From Deltaproteobacteria bacterium (GTDB lineage Bacteria > Myxococcota_A > Polyangia > Haliangiales > Haliangiaceae), in assembly GCA_025353585.1 (NCBI GenBank), contig JANXOM010000017.1:1-56673 (forward strand): a stretch of 56,673 bases of DNA, read 5' to 3'. Positions within the stretch are counted from its first letter, which is position 1. Each line of letters opens with the position of its first letter. The notes beneath the pieces were generated by a model. The model saw only the letters and a program-made list of their open reading frames with translations, had not been told where the DNA came from and ran no database searches. The translations under genes and the position numbers were made by a program. Of this stretch, positions 16,201-25,300 are shown piece after piece.

Positions 16201-16515
16201 GCCGAGCTCGAGCAGCTCCGCTGGAAACGCGGAGGGATCGAGCGCGTGCACGGCGGCAATGAGCCGCGTGACCGCGACGCGGACGGTCTCGACCGCTTGC
16301 GGCGTCGGATCGGTGCCGAGCGATTCGACGGCAGTCACGAGCGCGTTGGCCGGCGTCGCGATGGCCGCGAGCGGCGCCGGCAGGGCGTCGAGCTCCCAGC
16401 CGAGCGCCGTCATCATGTCGACGAACCCGGCCTCGCTCGTCACCGCAGCGATCGCGCCGGCGAGCGCATCGGCGGCCGCCATCGCGAGGTCCTCGAGTGA
16501 TCCCAGGGCGCTCAC
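13204..16515 (-). CDS. DUF6603 family large beta-rich protein
   Basis: An 1103-aa protein. The GTG at 16515 overlaps the TGA of the upstream gene (GTGA) and is preferred to more distal starts. An Ala-rich helical N-terminus (about 1-250) is followed by a long region of short Gly-rich beta-strand repeats. Hallmarks I associate with DUF6603 are GGVVMLNRAPDADQMRAGLR, GRYVLGPAARIGWGAPQ, GDMALRLGWGDDPEFLLAIG and GGFHPKFTPPLGFPTLQRL, in that order, in the middle and C-terminal half. The family has no established function. No signal peptide is visible. It is the last gene of a leftward operon with an M64-like peptidase and faces away from three giant genes, an association worth testing. A structural or shell-like role is speculation. 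Confidence 0.75.
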   Translation of the reverse strand: MSALGSLEDLAMAAADALAGAIAAVTSEAGFVDMMTALGWELDALPAPLAAIATPANALVTAVESLGTDPTPQAVETVRVAVTRLIAAVHALDPSAFPAELLELGQTFAVDAVTQSVIDYLFAEHPVALHALRVLAIVRFDYVPATATRVARIRRRVLWDNISRLLSNPAAAYAEAYGWGTAAFDGVGFLGAVQYLLCALGWPAGLERLPTDVVDALAARTSSDPPGADIGVTLRLFDHDGVTAGLKLVPVPAAGTRLPALSLLPFASAGLAATYPIDTNIDLELDAGLDLQGGIAVTLSPETGIQLVLGLSNPSSASVGTGTLAVGIDVHDPAKQPVTLLALGSLVVSATTLAGRAGATVDTFGGHELFVELELKDATFAFGGGPSDGFVSSHVPPTAGTGFSIALGFSSTRGLYLGGGNGLSLRIPIGAHVGPLGIDAVDVAVVPRGDGVALQLGTELSFTVGPVSFVTKGLGLEAGVSSASAGSLGVGDATLSALLPTAIAIAISGPLVAGGGEITRDPVKARYAGAVGVTIGPFGATAAVVIETSPPPPAAYSFGAAISATFPGIPLGAGFLLTGLGGVVMLNRAPDADQMRAGLRTGAIQPLLFPAPNQLEAAVAAIETMFPAAAGRYVLGPAARIGWGAPQVATAELAILIELPSPVEIIVLGALQLGLPSLAFRVVDIKLDAIGTLDLARQTFALDASLYNSKVAGYTLSGDMALRLGWGDDPEFLLAIGGFHPKFTPPLGFPTLQRLQLTAGDNPQLRLQAYLAITSNTAQIGARADLAYHGGGFTISAQVSFDALFVFTPFQFDVDLSASAAISWHGHNLASIALDAELTGPQPWHAVGTASFSILWWSVSVGFDATWGDATPDPLPPPPDVAGLVRQNLSDPSAWQSQLPPDEPSWLVLAASTTAKLHPLGAVVVRQHVVPLGIPLDEYGNVPLPAPIELAITSVTIGSTTVTTAAVTDAFAPGQFTQLSTDDKLAAPSFEQLDSGVVVGAGAVTTGALARACLAEDTIAIDPLAPPPVPPPRTGVSSTLASWFGVVRGTVAAPARSGPRLAEVSYVLASTATLAKSGVATTYAAAAGARTAGLQVIPIAHAG

Positions 16516-17003
16516 TTGATCTTCGGGAGCACGGATGGGTCGATCTGATCGGCGATCACGGTCTTGCAGACCGCGCAAAACTGGACGATCTCCGCCCCCG
16601 TCGGCGTCGCGACCGCCGCGCGCCGCAGCTTGCATCGCCCCGAAGGCCTCACCACACCGCAGCTCGCGTAGTTGCCCCCCTGGTACACGCCGATCAGGTC
16701 GGCGGGATTCTTCGGCATCGTGAAGCTCGGGATCGCTGGCGGCCGTGCGTCATCGGACGACGGCTGGCATTGCACCCCGACTGGACGCGGAAACGCACCG
16801 TTCGCGGTCACGTACGCCTCGACCACGGGAGCCATCACGTGCACCGGATGGTCGACGTCGTCGCCAACCGGAAGGTAGAGCACGCACAGGTCGGTCAGAT
16901 CGTTGCCCGTGCTGCCCGAGGCGTTGCCCGCTGATGAGAACAGAATGACGTTAGAGCCGTCGAGCCCCTGGATCTCGTACGGGAAGTCACGCAGCCGCGG
17001 CAT
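16512..17003 (-). CDS. C-terminal part of the M64-like metallopeptidase (separated by an in-frame stop)
   Basis: A 163-aa reading frame in the same frame as the peptidase gene upstream. The 66 bases between the TAG (17072-17070) and this ATG (17003) contain no other stop and read through sensibly (GFRTARPRAADGSVDPS). The sequence has features I associate with the end of M64-type peptidases: GVYQGGNYASCGVVRPSGRC and, later, FCAVCKTVI. I therefore think one original gene of about 754 codons has been split. Whether the fragment is translated alone is unknown. Its TGA overlaps the GTG of the DUF6603 gene. Confidence 0.65.
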   Translation of the reverse strand: MPRLRDFPYEIQGLDGSNVILFSSAGNASGSTGNDLTDLCVLYLPVGDDVDHPVHVMAPVVEAYVTANGAFPRPVGVQCQPSSDDARPPAIPSFTMPKNPADLIGVYQGGNYASCGVVRPSGRCKLRRAAVATPTGAEIVQFCAVCKTVIADQIDPSVLPKIK

Positions 17004-17069
17004 GCTCGGATCGACGCTGCCGTCGGCAGCACGCGGGCGCGCGGTGCGGAACCCCGTACGGATCCGGAC

Positions 17070-18776
17070 CTACTCGAACGGCTTCCAGATCTTCTCGGCG
17101 TTCCCCGCGATCGTCGCGACGATCGTGTTCGCGCCGACGCTGCGTACGGCGGTGACGAGGCTGGCCTTGGCAGCGCGCGGGATGGTCCATTTGAGGCGCT
17201 TCAGATCGTACGGCGGCGGAGGGTCCTGCGCTGGGTTGCTGTAGCCGGCGACGAGGTCGCCGGTCAGCTGCACGTTCTCGTACTCTTCCATCTGGGCTCG
17301 AGCCGCGACTGCTAGATCGGGACGCCCGCCTGCGCCCTCGCATTCGTCGCCGAGCCGGAACGTGTGGCCGAGCTCGTGGGTGACGCTCGAAGCCACGTAG
17401 TCGGCGTGGTACGTATCGGCCACCGGCACGCGTAACGCGATCGGCGAGCCGGTCTGCGGCTGCACGCCGTCGAACCAGTCGTCGGTCGTGCCAACGGTGA
17501 GCGAGACAAACTGCCGCGGCTTGACGTCGATATTCGCGACCGAGAAACCTGCGCCACCTCTCATCTGATCATCGATCAGAAACACGATGCGATCGTCCGG
17601 CCCGAACGAGAGCTGGAGCTGGGCAAAGAGGGCCCTGAGCTCGCTGACGAACGACGTACGCGGATCGATCATCACGAGCGGTGCCATCGTCCGATACGGT
17701 CCGACGCGACGAAGGTCCATGGAAATGGACCGCGCTGCCACGTTTTCGCTCCACGCTTGTTGTGCGGTGACGACCGGATGAGCGACGTCGAACGTGACGC
17801 CGTCGACGTCGCCCACGCGCTGGCCGTAGATGAATCCGAATGCGCCCACACTCGCGGGGGCGTAGGTGCCGTTCGTCACGACCTGGGCGCCGGTGTCGAT
17901 CGTCCATCGATTGCCCACGGTCGGAGCGACGAGCGGCGGGCCAATCGAGATGCCACCGGCCCCGGCCGATCTCACGAACACCCGTGTCACCGAGAATTGC
18001 GACTTGACCAGCTGAAACGGCGCGTTCGCTTCCGAAAATATCCGGTCGGCGACTTCGCTCGCATGCTTATCGAACCGCGCGGCATCGGTATAACCCTCCG
18101 ACACGAGAAACAGCTTTCGCGTCGCCGCGGCCGGCTGACGCCCAGGCTTGACGACGACCCGTTGGGTGGCAACCGAGCTCGCGACCGTATCGACATGAAC
18201 GTTGCATTGCACGCTCATCGCGGGCCGGCCGGTCGGCTGGATCGTGATCATCGTATTCCCAGCCGCAACCGCAGTGATCCGACCGCTCGAATCGACCGTC
18301 GCGATCGAATGGTCGGCGGTGGCGAACTCCGGATACGGATGCTCGGAGACATCCCATGACTCGCCGTCCGTGAAGTCTGCGAACACCGTGAGCACGAAGT
18401 TGTTCGTGCCGGCGAACATGTAGACGTCCCCGTACGGCACGTGAAGCCGCGCGATGTCGCTGTGGGTCGCGACGCGCACCACGACGAAGACTCGGTCGAT
18501 CCCGATAGCCACGCCAAATGGATGGAACTGAGCTCCAATTGTTCCGGCGCGCAGCGAGATTCCGGTCGGACTTGCGTTTCCTACGTATGGCGTGGCCGCG
18601 ACCAGAGGCTGCACGCCACCGACCAAGGGGGCACCGTGCGCTCCGTTGATCAGGTCGGTCCACGCCTGCGGCGACACGTTCGACGGCCAGTCCGCGCAGA
18701 GCGAGAGATTCATCTGCGCATCGGGAAATGCACTCACGAGATGGATGTTGCGTGTCGGGAAGACCTGGACGCTCAT
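17070..18776 (-). CDS. M64-like (IgA peptidase type) zinc metallopeptidase, catalytic part
   Basis: A 568-aa protein. The ATG at 18776 overlaps the TGA of the upstream gene (ATGA). A bacterial Ig-like Big_2 module (ATADHSIATVDSSGRITAVA) precedes the peptidase core. The core begins KLFLVSEGYTDAARFDKHAS, the typical M64 entry, and carries the zinc motif HELGHTFRLGDEC with His467, Glu468 and His471. All catalytic residues are present, so this piece could be active. It stops at TAG 17072-17070 just before a segment that looks like its own C-terminus (16512-17003). No classical signal peptide is seen at this start. Its neighbours suggest a role in maturing or modifying a large secreted or surface assembly, which is inference. 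Confidence 0.75.
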   Translation of the reverse strand: MSVQVFPTRNIHLVSAFPDAQMNLSLCADWPSNVSPQAWTDLINGAHGAPLVGGVQPLVAATPYVGNASPTGISLRAGTIGAQFHPFGVAIGIDRVFVVVRVATHSDIARLHVPYGDVYMFAGTNNFVLTVFADFTDGESWDVSEHPYPEFATADHSIATVDSSGRITAVAAGNTMITIQPTGRPAMSVQCNVHVDTVASSVATQRVVVKPGRQPAAATRKLFLVSEGYTDAARFDKHASEVADRIFSEANAPFQLVKSQFSVTRVFVRSAGAGGISIGPPLVAPTVGNRWTIDTGAQVVTNGTYAPASVGAFGFIYGQRVGDVDGVTFDVAHPVVTAQQAWSENVAARSISMDLRRVGPYRTMAPLVMIDPRTSFVSELRALFAQLQLSFGPDDRIVFLIDDQMRGGAGFSVANIDVKPRQFVSLTVGTTDDWFDGVQPQTGSPIALRVPVADTYHADYVASSVTHELGHTFRLGDECEGAGGRPDLAVAARAQMEEYENVQLTGDLVAGYSNPAQDPPPPYDLKRLKWTIPRAAKASLVTAVRSVGANTIVATIAGNAEKIWKPFE

Positions 18777-19462
18777 CTCGACCGCCGCCGTCGCCATGTC
18801 GCCAGCAAGAACGCGACGAGCGCCATGGTCGGCACATCGGGTTCGCCGCTGTCGCACGTTGCGCATCCGTGTGGAGCAGGTCGCGCTGATACGAGAGGCG
18901 GAACCATCGCGATGTCACACGAGCCGAGCTGAGGCACAGGCAATCGGTTGCGGTGGAGCGTTATGCGCAAGCGATCCCCAACCGCGAGCTCCGCACGTTT
19001 CGCGTCGAACACGAGATCGCCAGAGTCGCTACGGGCGCGATAGCGATGTGGAAATGGAAACGAGCCGACCGGATACAGCTCGATATCGCTATCGCCATTG
19101 GCGACATCGACGGAGCACGTGAGTGGCCCGGCCGAGGTACACAGCGTGGTCTCGTAGCGGCCGAGCGGTAGATCGCACCAGCCGGCGCCGATCACGACGG
19201 GCTCTCCGGTCGAGCGTCCGGACCGGCTCGTGCCATCGCGCGCTCGCAAGGTGAGGTCGCAGTAGCCCGAAAAGACGCCGATGCAGCGCGACAGGCCATT
19301 TTGCTCGCTCTTGGTCACGCCGCACGAGTACGTCGCGTGCTCGACGGCGACCACCGTGACGTCGAGGACTTCATCTGTGGTCGCTGGAGGCGGGCACCCC
19401 GGGTCTTGCGAACCCAGCAAGCACGGCAACGCCGCGAGAATGAGCCTTCCACGTCCCGCCAC
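18773..19462 (-). CDS. Secreted protein with a MYXO-CTERM-like C-terminus
   Basis: A 229-aa protein from a GTG at 19462. The start region (GRGRLILAALPCLLGSQDPG) looks like a short secretion signal, possibly with a lipobox-like Cys. The body has several cysteines (YSCGV, GYCDLTL, GWCDLPLG, LTCSVD) and a beta-rich look. The C-terminus, CATCDSGEPDVP then MALVAFLLATWRRRRSR, has the Cys, hydrophobic helix and Arg cluster typical of MYXO-CTERM sorting signals. I do not recognise the central domain. It is the first gene of a leftward operon that runs with ATGA/GTGA overlaps into the M64-like peptidase and DUF6603 genes, and is divergent from the 917-aa gene across 152 bases. Confidence 0.65.
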   Translation of the reverse strand: MAGRGRLILAALPCLLGSQDPGCPPPATTDEVLDVTVVAVEHATYSCGVTKSEQNGLSRCIGVFSGYCDLTLRARDGTSRSGRSTGEPVVIGAGWCDLPLGRYETTLCTSAGPLTCSVDVANGDSDIELYPVGSFPFPHRYRARSDSGDLVFDAKRAELAVGDRLRITLHRNRLPVPQLGSCDIAMVPPLVSARPAPHGCATCDSGEPDVPTMALVAFLLATWRRRRSR

Positions 19463-19614
19463 GGCGCAACGATACCACGCGCGTGATCGTGGGCGACGAC
19501 GGGCTGGTGGAGCGGTCGCCGCGACGATCGAACAACACACACGGCAACGCGGCAGCAACACTCATCCACTCCTCGCACCCGGCTACGTTCCCAGCAGCAT
19601 GTTAGCGTCGCCGG

Positions 19615-22368
19615 ATGGCTGGCGGGGCGGAGTATCAGTTCGTGGCGTGGACGCGCAGCGGGATCGGGGCGTTGCTAGGCGGCAGGGGGCAGACCGCGAC
19701 GATCGCGCTCGGCACGAACGGGTCGGCGACCGCGCAGCTCGCGACGTACGGCGCCGCCGATGTCACCGGGCTCGATCCGCGCGCCGTGATCCGCACCGTG
19801 CCGCGCAATGGCACGCTGGACTTCGAGCCGAACCTGTTCCCATCGGTCGAGCTCGCGCACCCCGCATTGCCGTGGCTCGCGAGCGGCGCCGCCGATGCGT
19901 CGGGCCACGCGACGCCATGGATCGCGCTCGTGGTCGTGGTCGACGGGCCTGGCGTGACGCTCGCGGCGAAGACGTTGTCGATCGCGGCCCCTGCGCGCCC
20001 CGCGAACGAGCTGCCGATGCTGTCGCAAGCCTGGGCCTGGGCACATGCACAGGCGCTGTCGACCGAAGGCGCGCCGCTCGACACCGCGGCGTTCGCGACC
20101 TCGAGCGGTACGGCGCGCGCTCGGCTCGTCGCGCCGCGCAAGCTCGCGCCGGCGACGAAGTACATCGCGTGCATCGTGCCGACCACGCCGGCCTGGACCG
20201 GCACCGAGACCTCGATCGAGCTGGCCGTCTACTACGCGTGGCGCTTCGCGACCGGGCCCGACGGCGACTTCGCGTCGCTCGTGCGCCGCCTGAAACCACA
20301 ACCGCTCGATGCGAGCGTCGGCCATCGCGCGATCGACATCTCGACGCCGGGCTGGGGCGCGCCGAAGGCCGCCGGCGCGACGCTCGACACGAGCAGCGTG
20401 CTGCGCTCGCCGGCCTGGACGCCGCCGGCACCGCCGGCCGCCGCGGCTGCGATCGACGCTGCGATCGCGAGCGAGCTTGCCGCCCCGGCCGTGGTCGGCC
20501 ACCCGCTCGAGCTCGCGCCGCCGAGCTATGGCGCGGCGGCGACGCGCATCGACGTGCTCGCGACGGCTCCGGCGTGGCAGCTCGCGCTCAACGAGGACAT
20601 CGCGCAGCGAATCGCGGCGAGCGCTGGCGCCGACGTGATCCGAGGCGACGTCGACACGTTCGTCGAGGCGGCGTGGCGCACCACCGGTGACACCGAGCAC
20701 ATCAATCACACGCTGCACCTCGGCGAGCTCGCCGGCGAGCTCGCTCGACGGCTCGGCGACACGCACCTCGGGTCGCTCGCGTCGGACGGCGAGCTGCTCG
20801 CGATCGCGCGGCCGCTCGCGGCGCGCATGAAGCTCGATCCGACGCTCGCAACGCCGAGCGCGACGCTCGCGGCCACGATCACGGCGAGCGCGATGCCGCA
20901 GACCGCGCTGTCGGCGAGCTTGCGCCGGCTCGGTCGCACGGCCGGTCCGATCACGCGGCAGAGTGCAGCGACCACGACCGGCGACCTGCTCGCGCAGATC
21001 GACACGAAGCAGATCACCGGCGATCCGCCCAAGGTTCTGGCGACGAGCGCGGCCGGGTTCGATGCGGTATCGATCGCCGCGAAGGCCACGGTCCGCTTTG
21101 CACTCGCGACGCCGACGCTGATCGCGAGCGCATCGACGCACTGGACGGGCCTGACGGTCACGACCACGACCGCCACGGTCGCAGGCACGCGGCGAAATTT
21201 AGCGAGCCAGCCGGTGCTCGGCGCCGAGTCCTCACGGGCCGTCCAGCCGCTGCCGATCGGCATCGCGCAGATCCCGATCGGCGAGAAGGGAACGATCCCG
21301 AGGCTGCCATCGAAGGGCGGCCCGGTCGTGCAGATCAACGAGTTCGCGCTCGCCGCGCGTGCACATCAGCAATACATCACGACCCACCTCGAGCTGACGC
21401 CCGACACCCGCCCGCCGCTCGGCGATCTCTCCGCCGCGCGTCCACTCGGATCGATTCGCGCCGCGATCGCGACGCAGTGGAGCGCCGCGCAGGGGATCTT
21501 GCCGATCCTGGGCACGCGGATCACAGGGAGCACCGGGTTCACGGCGATCGTCGCGACGCCGGTCTTGCAACAACCGCTAGTCGAGACGCTCATCGCGAGC
21601 TCACCCGAGCTCGTGATGCCGGGCTTCACGTCGCTCGCCTCGAATCGAGTCGCGTTGGCCGCGACCGATCCGGACTTCGTGCGCGCGTTCCTCGTCGGCG
21701 CCAACGAGCAGCTCGCACGGGAGCTGTTGTGGCGCCAGTTCCCGGGCGCGCTCGGTCACACGTGGCTGCAGACGTTCTGGGGCCGGGTCGAAGCCGCCGC
21801 GGACGGCTCGCCGCGGCGCGTGGCCGACATCCCGCCGATCGAGACCTGGCCCGCCGCCGGGCCGCCCGCGACGCCGGCCATGCTCGTGCTCGCCGTGCGC
21901 GGCGATGTGTTGCAGCGCTATCCGAACGCGCTCGTCTACGCGGTCGCCGCCGCCTGGCAGGGCTCGCGACGCATCGTCGGCAGCGCGGCGCCGGTCGCGC
22001 CCGTCGTGGCGACCACGCTCGGCAGCGACGTCGCGTTGTTCGGGTTCGATCTGACCGTCGCTGCCGCGCGTGGCACGAGCACGCCGCCCGGCGCTGCCGG
22101 CTACTACTTCGTGATCGCGGAGCACCCGCACGAGCCGCGGTTCGGCCTCGCCGCATCAGCGACCGCGACGCCCGCCAGCTGGAGCGACATCGCGTGGTCC
22201 GACGTCGCCGCGGCGGATCTCGCCGGCAACTATCTGCGGGTCGACGGACCGCTCGCGCAGCGGCCGCTCGGCAGCTTGCGCTGGGGTGGCGATGCGGCGC
22301 AGCTCGCGGCGATCGGGCTGAGGGCGACGGTGCGCGTGGCGATTCACGCATCGACGTTGGTGTCATGA
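19615..22368 (+). CDS. Large protein of unknown function, first of a three-gene operon
   Basis: A 917-aa Ala/Thr-rich protein starting MAGGAEYQFVAW, without signal peptide or clear membrane helices. The N-terminal part (about 1-230) looks beta-rich and reads like an Ig or fibronectin-type wrapper (GTNGSATAQLATYGAADVTG). A central part alternates helices and loops, and the C-terminal 250 residues include PGFTSLASNRVALAATDPDF and FVIAEHPHEPRFGLAA. I do not recognise a named domain. Its stop overlaps the ATG of the next giant gene (ATGA). Similar gene trios in other high-GC bacteria are a recollection I cannot check here. Confidence 0.7.
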   Translation: MAGGAEYQFVAWTRSGIGALLGGRGQTATIALGTNGSATAQLATYGAADVTGLDPRAVIRTVPRNGTLDFEPNLFPSVELAHPALPWLASGAADASGHATPWIALVVVVDGPGVTLAAKTLSIAAPARPANELPMLSQAWAWAHAQALSTEGAPLDTAAFATSSGTARARLVAPRKLAPATKYIACIVPTTPAWTGTETSIELAVYYAWRFATGPDGDFASLVRRLKPQPLDASVGHRAIDISTPGWGAPKAAGATLDTSSVLRSPAWTPPAPPAAAAAIDAAIASELAAPAVVGHPLELAPPSYGAAATRIDVLATAPAWQLALNEDIAQRIAASAGADVIRGDVDTFVEAAWRTTGDTEHINHTLHLGELAGELARRLGDTHLGSLASDGELLAIARPLAARMKLDPTLATPSATLAATITASAMPQTALSASLRRLGRTAGPITRQSAATTTGDLLAQIDTKQITGDPPKVLATSAAGFDAVSIAAKATVRFALATPTLIASASTHWTGLTVTTTTATVAGTRRNLASQPVLGAESSRAVQPLPIGIAQIPIGEKGTIPRLPSKGGPVVQINEFALAARAHQQYITTHLELTPDTRPPLGDLSAARPLGSIRAAIATQWSAAQGILPILGTRITGSTGFTAIVATPVLQQPLVETLIASSPELVMPGFTSLASNRVALAATDPDFVRAFLVGANEQLARELLWRQFPGALGHTWLQTFWGRVEAAADGSPRRVADIPPIETWPAAGPPATPAMLVLAVRGDVLQRYPNALVYAVAAAWQGSRRIVGSAAPVAPVVATTLGSDVALFGFDLTVAAARGTSTPPGAAGYYFVIAEHPHEPRFGLAASATATPASWSDIAWSDVAAADLAGNYLRVDGPLAQRPLGSLRWGGDAAQLAAIGLRATVRVAIHASTLVS

Positions 22369-25300
22369 CGCTAGCGACCACGTTGCCGATCGCGCTATTG
22401 CCGGTCCGCGTCGAGACGCGGTTCATGGCCGCCGAGCTGTGGGTGCGCATCTATCCCGATCAGATTCACGTCGATGCGCACGAGCCCGAGCTCACCGTTA
22501 CCGAGCGTGCGGCGTGGACCGCGTGGCGTGCGAGCGCGAAGGATCTCGCGGCGTGGCGTGCGCTCGTCGGAGCCGTGACCGCACCGCGCGCCGCGTATCT
22601 CGCGCAGCTCCCCGATGCTGCAACGCCCGCGTCGCGCCCCGATTCGTGGTCTCGCGCGGCGCTCGCGCGCCTTCTGCCGGACCGCTGGACGATCGTGGTC
22701 CAGACGCCGGACGGCGCGGCGCCGATCCGGACCGCGATCGCGAAGGTCACGCCCGATCTCGCGGTCGGGCTCGCACCCGACGACGCGGGCACGCTCGCGC
22801 CCGACGCGGTCACGCTCGCGCCGGCGACCGCGTGGCTCGCCGACTTCGACGCCGCGGTCACCGCCGGCATGGCCGCCAGGATTCCGATCAGCGCACAAGA
22901 CGGCCCCTTCGACATCGTCGTGTTCGGCGTTCGCGACCGCGCGCCGGCGGCCGAGACCGCGGCGCTCGCGGCGCTGCTCGACGCGCACCACTACACCGAC
23001 GGGCTCGGCGTGCTCGCGCCGGGCACGCCCACGAGCTTCACCGATGGCGAAGTGCCGCCGTGGTCGTCCGAGCGAGCGACGGCCGAGGCGACGTTCGCCG
23101 CCGAAGTCGGCGCCTCGCTCGCGCCGGCAGGCTCGGCAGGCGCCGCGATCGCGGCGGCGATCGGCGTCCCCGGCACGCAGCTCGCACACGCCGATCCGGG
23201 CGCGATGCCGGCATGGAGCGTCGCCGACGCAGAGGCCCAGGCAATGCACGCCGCGTTGTGGCCGGCAACGCTCGGTTACTTCTTCGAACAGATGCTCGAT
23301 GGCGCAGCCCTGCCCGCCGCGGCGATCGAGCGCGTGCGCCAGTTGTTCGTCGCGCACGTGCGGAGCGCAGGACCGTTGCCCACGCTTCGCGTCGGTCGCA
23401 CGCCGTACGGGATCCTGCCGATCGCGCCGCTCGCGAGCTGGAGAGCTGACAAGAACGCCGCAAGCGACGCCGCGATCGTCGGCATCTTGCGCGCGCTGCG
23501 AACGTCGTGGGATGCGGCCGCAGGTTCGGCTCCGAAGCTCGCTGCCGGAGCAAGCAATCAAGATGTCGCGCGCGTGCTCGCGATGGAGCCGGTGTCGAGC
23601 GAGTACGTCGGACGTTCGGTGATCGGCGCGGCCTATGCGACGCACCTCTACGACTTCATCCAGCATCCGCTGACCGCCGCGTGGTGGACCGCACACGCCG
23701 TGCGCGCGAATGCCGGCTGGACTGCGGCACGCCTCGCGGGTGTCGACAATCGGCTCGCCCGCGCGACCTACGCCGACTCGCACTTCAGTATCAAAGGACC
23801 GATCGCGCAGGCGACACTCGACGATCATCCGCTGTCACCGAACTACCTCGCGACGCTTGGCGCCGCGACGCTCGAGCAGATCCGGGCGGCGCCCGAGCTC
23901 GCGCCGGCGACGCCGTTGTTGTATCGCCTGCTCCGTCACGGCGCGATGGCGGCATATCTGGCCGCCGCGCGCCGTGCGACGGCGCCGATGCCGCTCGATC
24001 CGGAGCTGATCGGATTTGCGACCGGCGCGGCGCCGTGGACGTGGCTCGACGCGACCAAGCGCGCGACGCTCGATACCGCGCGGGCCTCGGGGACGGGCGA
24101 TCCAGCGTTCGTCGCGGTGTGGCCCGCGCTCGCCGCGCTCGCAAGCGCGACGTCGACCCGACTCGACCAGCTCGCACGGCAAGCGCTCGATCTGTGCTCG
24201 CACCGGCTCGACGCCTGGGTCACCGCGCTGGCCACCGAGCGCCTCAATGCGCTGCGCGCCGCGACGCCGTCGGGTATCTACATCGGCGCGTACGGCTTCG
24301 TCAGCGGAGTGACGCGTGCGTCCGCGACGCCGGTCGCGACGCTGCCGGCCGGCGAGCCAGCACCGCTGGTTGCCGCGTCACTGCCGGGCGGCTTCATCCA
24401 CGCACCCTCGCTCGATCACGCGACCACCGGCGCGATCCTGCGCAGCGGCTACGTGGCTCATCGCGGCGATGCCGCGACCTCGTTCGCGATCGATCTGCGA
24501 TCGAGCCGGGTGCGGTCGGCCACCGAGATCCTCGACGCCGTGCGCGCCGGCGATTCGCTCGGCGCCGTGCTCGGCCGGCGCGTCGAGCGCGCGCTGCTGG
24601 CCTCCACCGCGCCGGCGCTGTGGTCGTACCTGTTGCCGCTGCGCGAGCTCGTGGCGGGGGCCGCGACCGCGGCGGCCGATCGCACGCCGGTCGACGGCTA
24701 CGTGCTCGCCACGCGCGCGCGTGCCGGGCTCCCGTGGGGACAGCAGGGGTTGCCTGCGACCGGCTCGGCCGAGGCCACCGCGATCGCGGCGATCGTCGCT
24801 ACCAACGACGACGCGCTCGACGCGCTCGGCGATCTGCTCGTCGCCGAGAGCGTGCATCAGCTCGCGCGCGGCAATCCCGAGCGCAACGCGGCCACGCTCG
24901 ATACGATCGCGCTCGGCGCGCAGCCGCCGGCCGAGCTCGGCGTGATCGACGTGCCGGCCCGCGGCATCGGCCTGACGCACGCGATCTTCGCGCTCGTGCC
25001 GGCGAGCTCGAAGGCGACCGGATGGACCGCAACGCCGCGCGCGACCGCCGAGCCCGCGCTCGAGGCGTGGTGTGCGAGCGTGCTCGGCGCCGCCGCGCAG
25101 TACCGCGTGACCGTGACGGTGGGTACGACGTCGGAGGTGGTCGGCTTCGACACGCTCGGGCTCGGCGCGCTCGATCTGGTGCGGCTCGCATCGACCGACG
25201 AGCTCGGCGCGTGGATCCTTGATCGCGTTCACGGCACTGCCATCGACGCGGCGCGGATCTCCGGCGCGCGCTCGTTCGACGACGCGATGCTCGTGGGCGC

